Assembly (NCBI GenBank): GCA_965554225.1
Contig: CBEVZC010000156.1
Coordinates: forward strand, 1-6,573
Source: BMS3ABIN04 sp965554225
GTDB taxonomy: Bacteria > Bacteroidota > Ignavibacteria > Ignavibacteriales > Melioribacteraceae
Direction of reading: 5' to 3'
Length of the DNA stretch: 6,573 nucleotides
Both the position numbers and the translations under genes were made by a program. Under the pieces are notes generated by a model that made no database searches, was not told where the DNA came from, and saw only the letters and a list, made by a program, of their open reading frames with translations. Of the stretch, positions 5,952-6,573 are shown in pieces (positions within the stretch are counted from its first letter, which is position 1; each line of letters begins with the position of its first letter).

Positions 5952-6524
5952 ATGATTAGAATAAATAATATTATAGTAACTTTTTTTGTATTGTTCTTGT
6001 TTCCTTTAATCGTAAAAGGTGGGGGATGGACGCAAAAAAAATCTGGAGGCTTCTTTATTTTGGAGTATAGATTTCTAAAAAGCTCCAAATACCTTGATGA
6101 TTTGGGCGAACATAAACAAATACCGGAATTGACCGATGCATCTTTTAACTTTTATGGGGAATATGGGTTAACGGAAAAATTGACCATATCGTTAAATTTT
6201 CCTTTCTATAAAATGCTAAAAAAAGATGTTTCTTATCATCCGGGAATTTACGGCAATCTTGAAAAAAGTAATGGAATTGGTGATCCGGATCTTGGATTAC
6301 GGTACAATGTATATTCTGTTGGTCAAACAGTCTTGTCTACTTCGTTTATTCTCGGAATTCCAATTCCCAATAAAGTTGATAATGTTTTACCATTGAGTGA
6401 CGGAGAGTTCAATCAAATCTTCGGGTTCGAAATTGGCCATTCTTTTTATCCTACTCCAGCATATTTTACTGGCGAGATTAAATTTAATAATAGAACTAAT
6501 GGCTATTCTGATCAATTATACTAA
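5952..6524 (+). CDS. Outer-membrane beta-barrel transporter-like protein, probably truncated
   Basis: The reading frame gives 190 residues. Residues 1-23 form a signal peptide (basic MIRIN, then a long hydrophobic core), with cleavage likely near VKG/GGW. The mature part shows alternating amphipathic strands: YGLTEKLTISLNFPFY, then GIGDPDLGLRYNV, then LSTSFILGIPIP, then FGFEIGHSFY, then FTGEIKFNNRTNGYSDQLY. The phrase GDPDLGLRY and the family order resemble the 'transporter' proteins of the phenol MetA-degradation family, thought to be outer-membrane barrels of about 250-300 residues. The frame stops at TAA 6522-6524, right after the NNRTNGYSDQ segment where relatives normally continue with more strands. 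The remaining bases of the window give no long continuation in any frame. So the barrel lacks its C-terminal strands, including the last one needed for Bam-dependent assembly, and the gene is likely broken by a nonsense change, frameshift or sequencing error. The start at 5952 is set by AGAGGA nine bases upstream. Substrate unknown. Confidence 0.75.
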   Translation: MIRINNIIVTFFVLFLFPLIVKGGGWTQKKSGGFFILEYRFLKSSKYLDDLGEHKQIPELTDASFNFYGEYGLTEKLTISLNFPFYKMLKKDVSYHPGIYGNLEKSNGIGDPDLGLRYNVYSVGQTVLSTSFILGIPIPNKVDNVLPLSDGEFNQIFGFEIGHSFYPTPAYFTGEIKFNNRTNGYSDQLY

Positions 6525-6573
6525 GATTCAATTAGTAAGTGCGACAAAATAGATTTAATTCTCTGGGGTTAAC

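Overview
The window is AT-rich and every gene found lies on the plus strand. It reads as an ordinary chromosomal stretch of a Gram-negative bacterium. Two proteins have lipobox signal peptides and one is an outer-membrane beta-barrel type. The low GC, the weak or absent Shine-Dalgarno sites on several genes and the overall style of the proteins suggest the Bacteroidota/Ignavibacteria side of the tree. That placement is inference; no rRNA or marker gene is present.

Layout. (1) Positions 107-1399 encode a three-domain rhodanese of the YnjE type, preceded by a short AT-rich leader. (2) Positions 1400-1822 are 423 bases with no convincing gene, holding a few AT-rich inverted and direct repeats. 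(3) Positions 1823-5775 hold six genes on one strand with gaps of only 12, 33, 38, 31 and 41 bases, so they could be one transcription unit: a DUF4287/DUF5655 protein, an arylamine N-acetyltransferase, a VOC (glyoxalase/bleomycin-resistance fold) protein, a YciI-domain lipoprotein, a DUF1801 protein and a GH18 chitinase-like lipoprotein. (4) A 176-base spacer with weak inverted repeats follows. (5) Positions 5952-6524 encode a secreted beta-barrel 'transporter' of the phenol MetA-degradation type that stops earlier than its relatives and is probably broken.

How the genes may work together. The N-acetyltransferase and the VOC protein belong to families that modify or sequester small reactive or toxic molecules. 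YciI, DUF1801 and DUF4287/DUF5655 are small folds with poorly known roles. A small-molecule detoxification or stress cluster is a reasonable guess but is not shown by the sequence. The chitinase is probably an independent polysaccharide-degrading enzyme that sits at the end of the run.

I see no CRISPR array, transposase, integrase, tRNA, rRNA or recognisable riboswitch, and nothing that clearly amounts to a new defence or mobile system. The points most worth checking are the early stop of the last gene, the single in-frame TAG separating the DUF5655 and acetyltransferase genes, and whether the small-protein cluster is conserved in other genomes.
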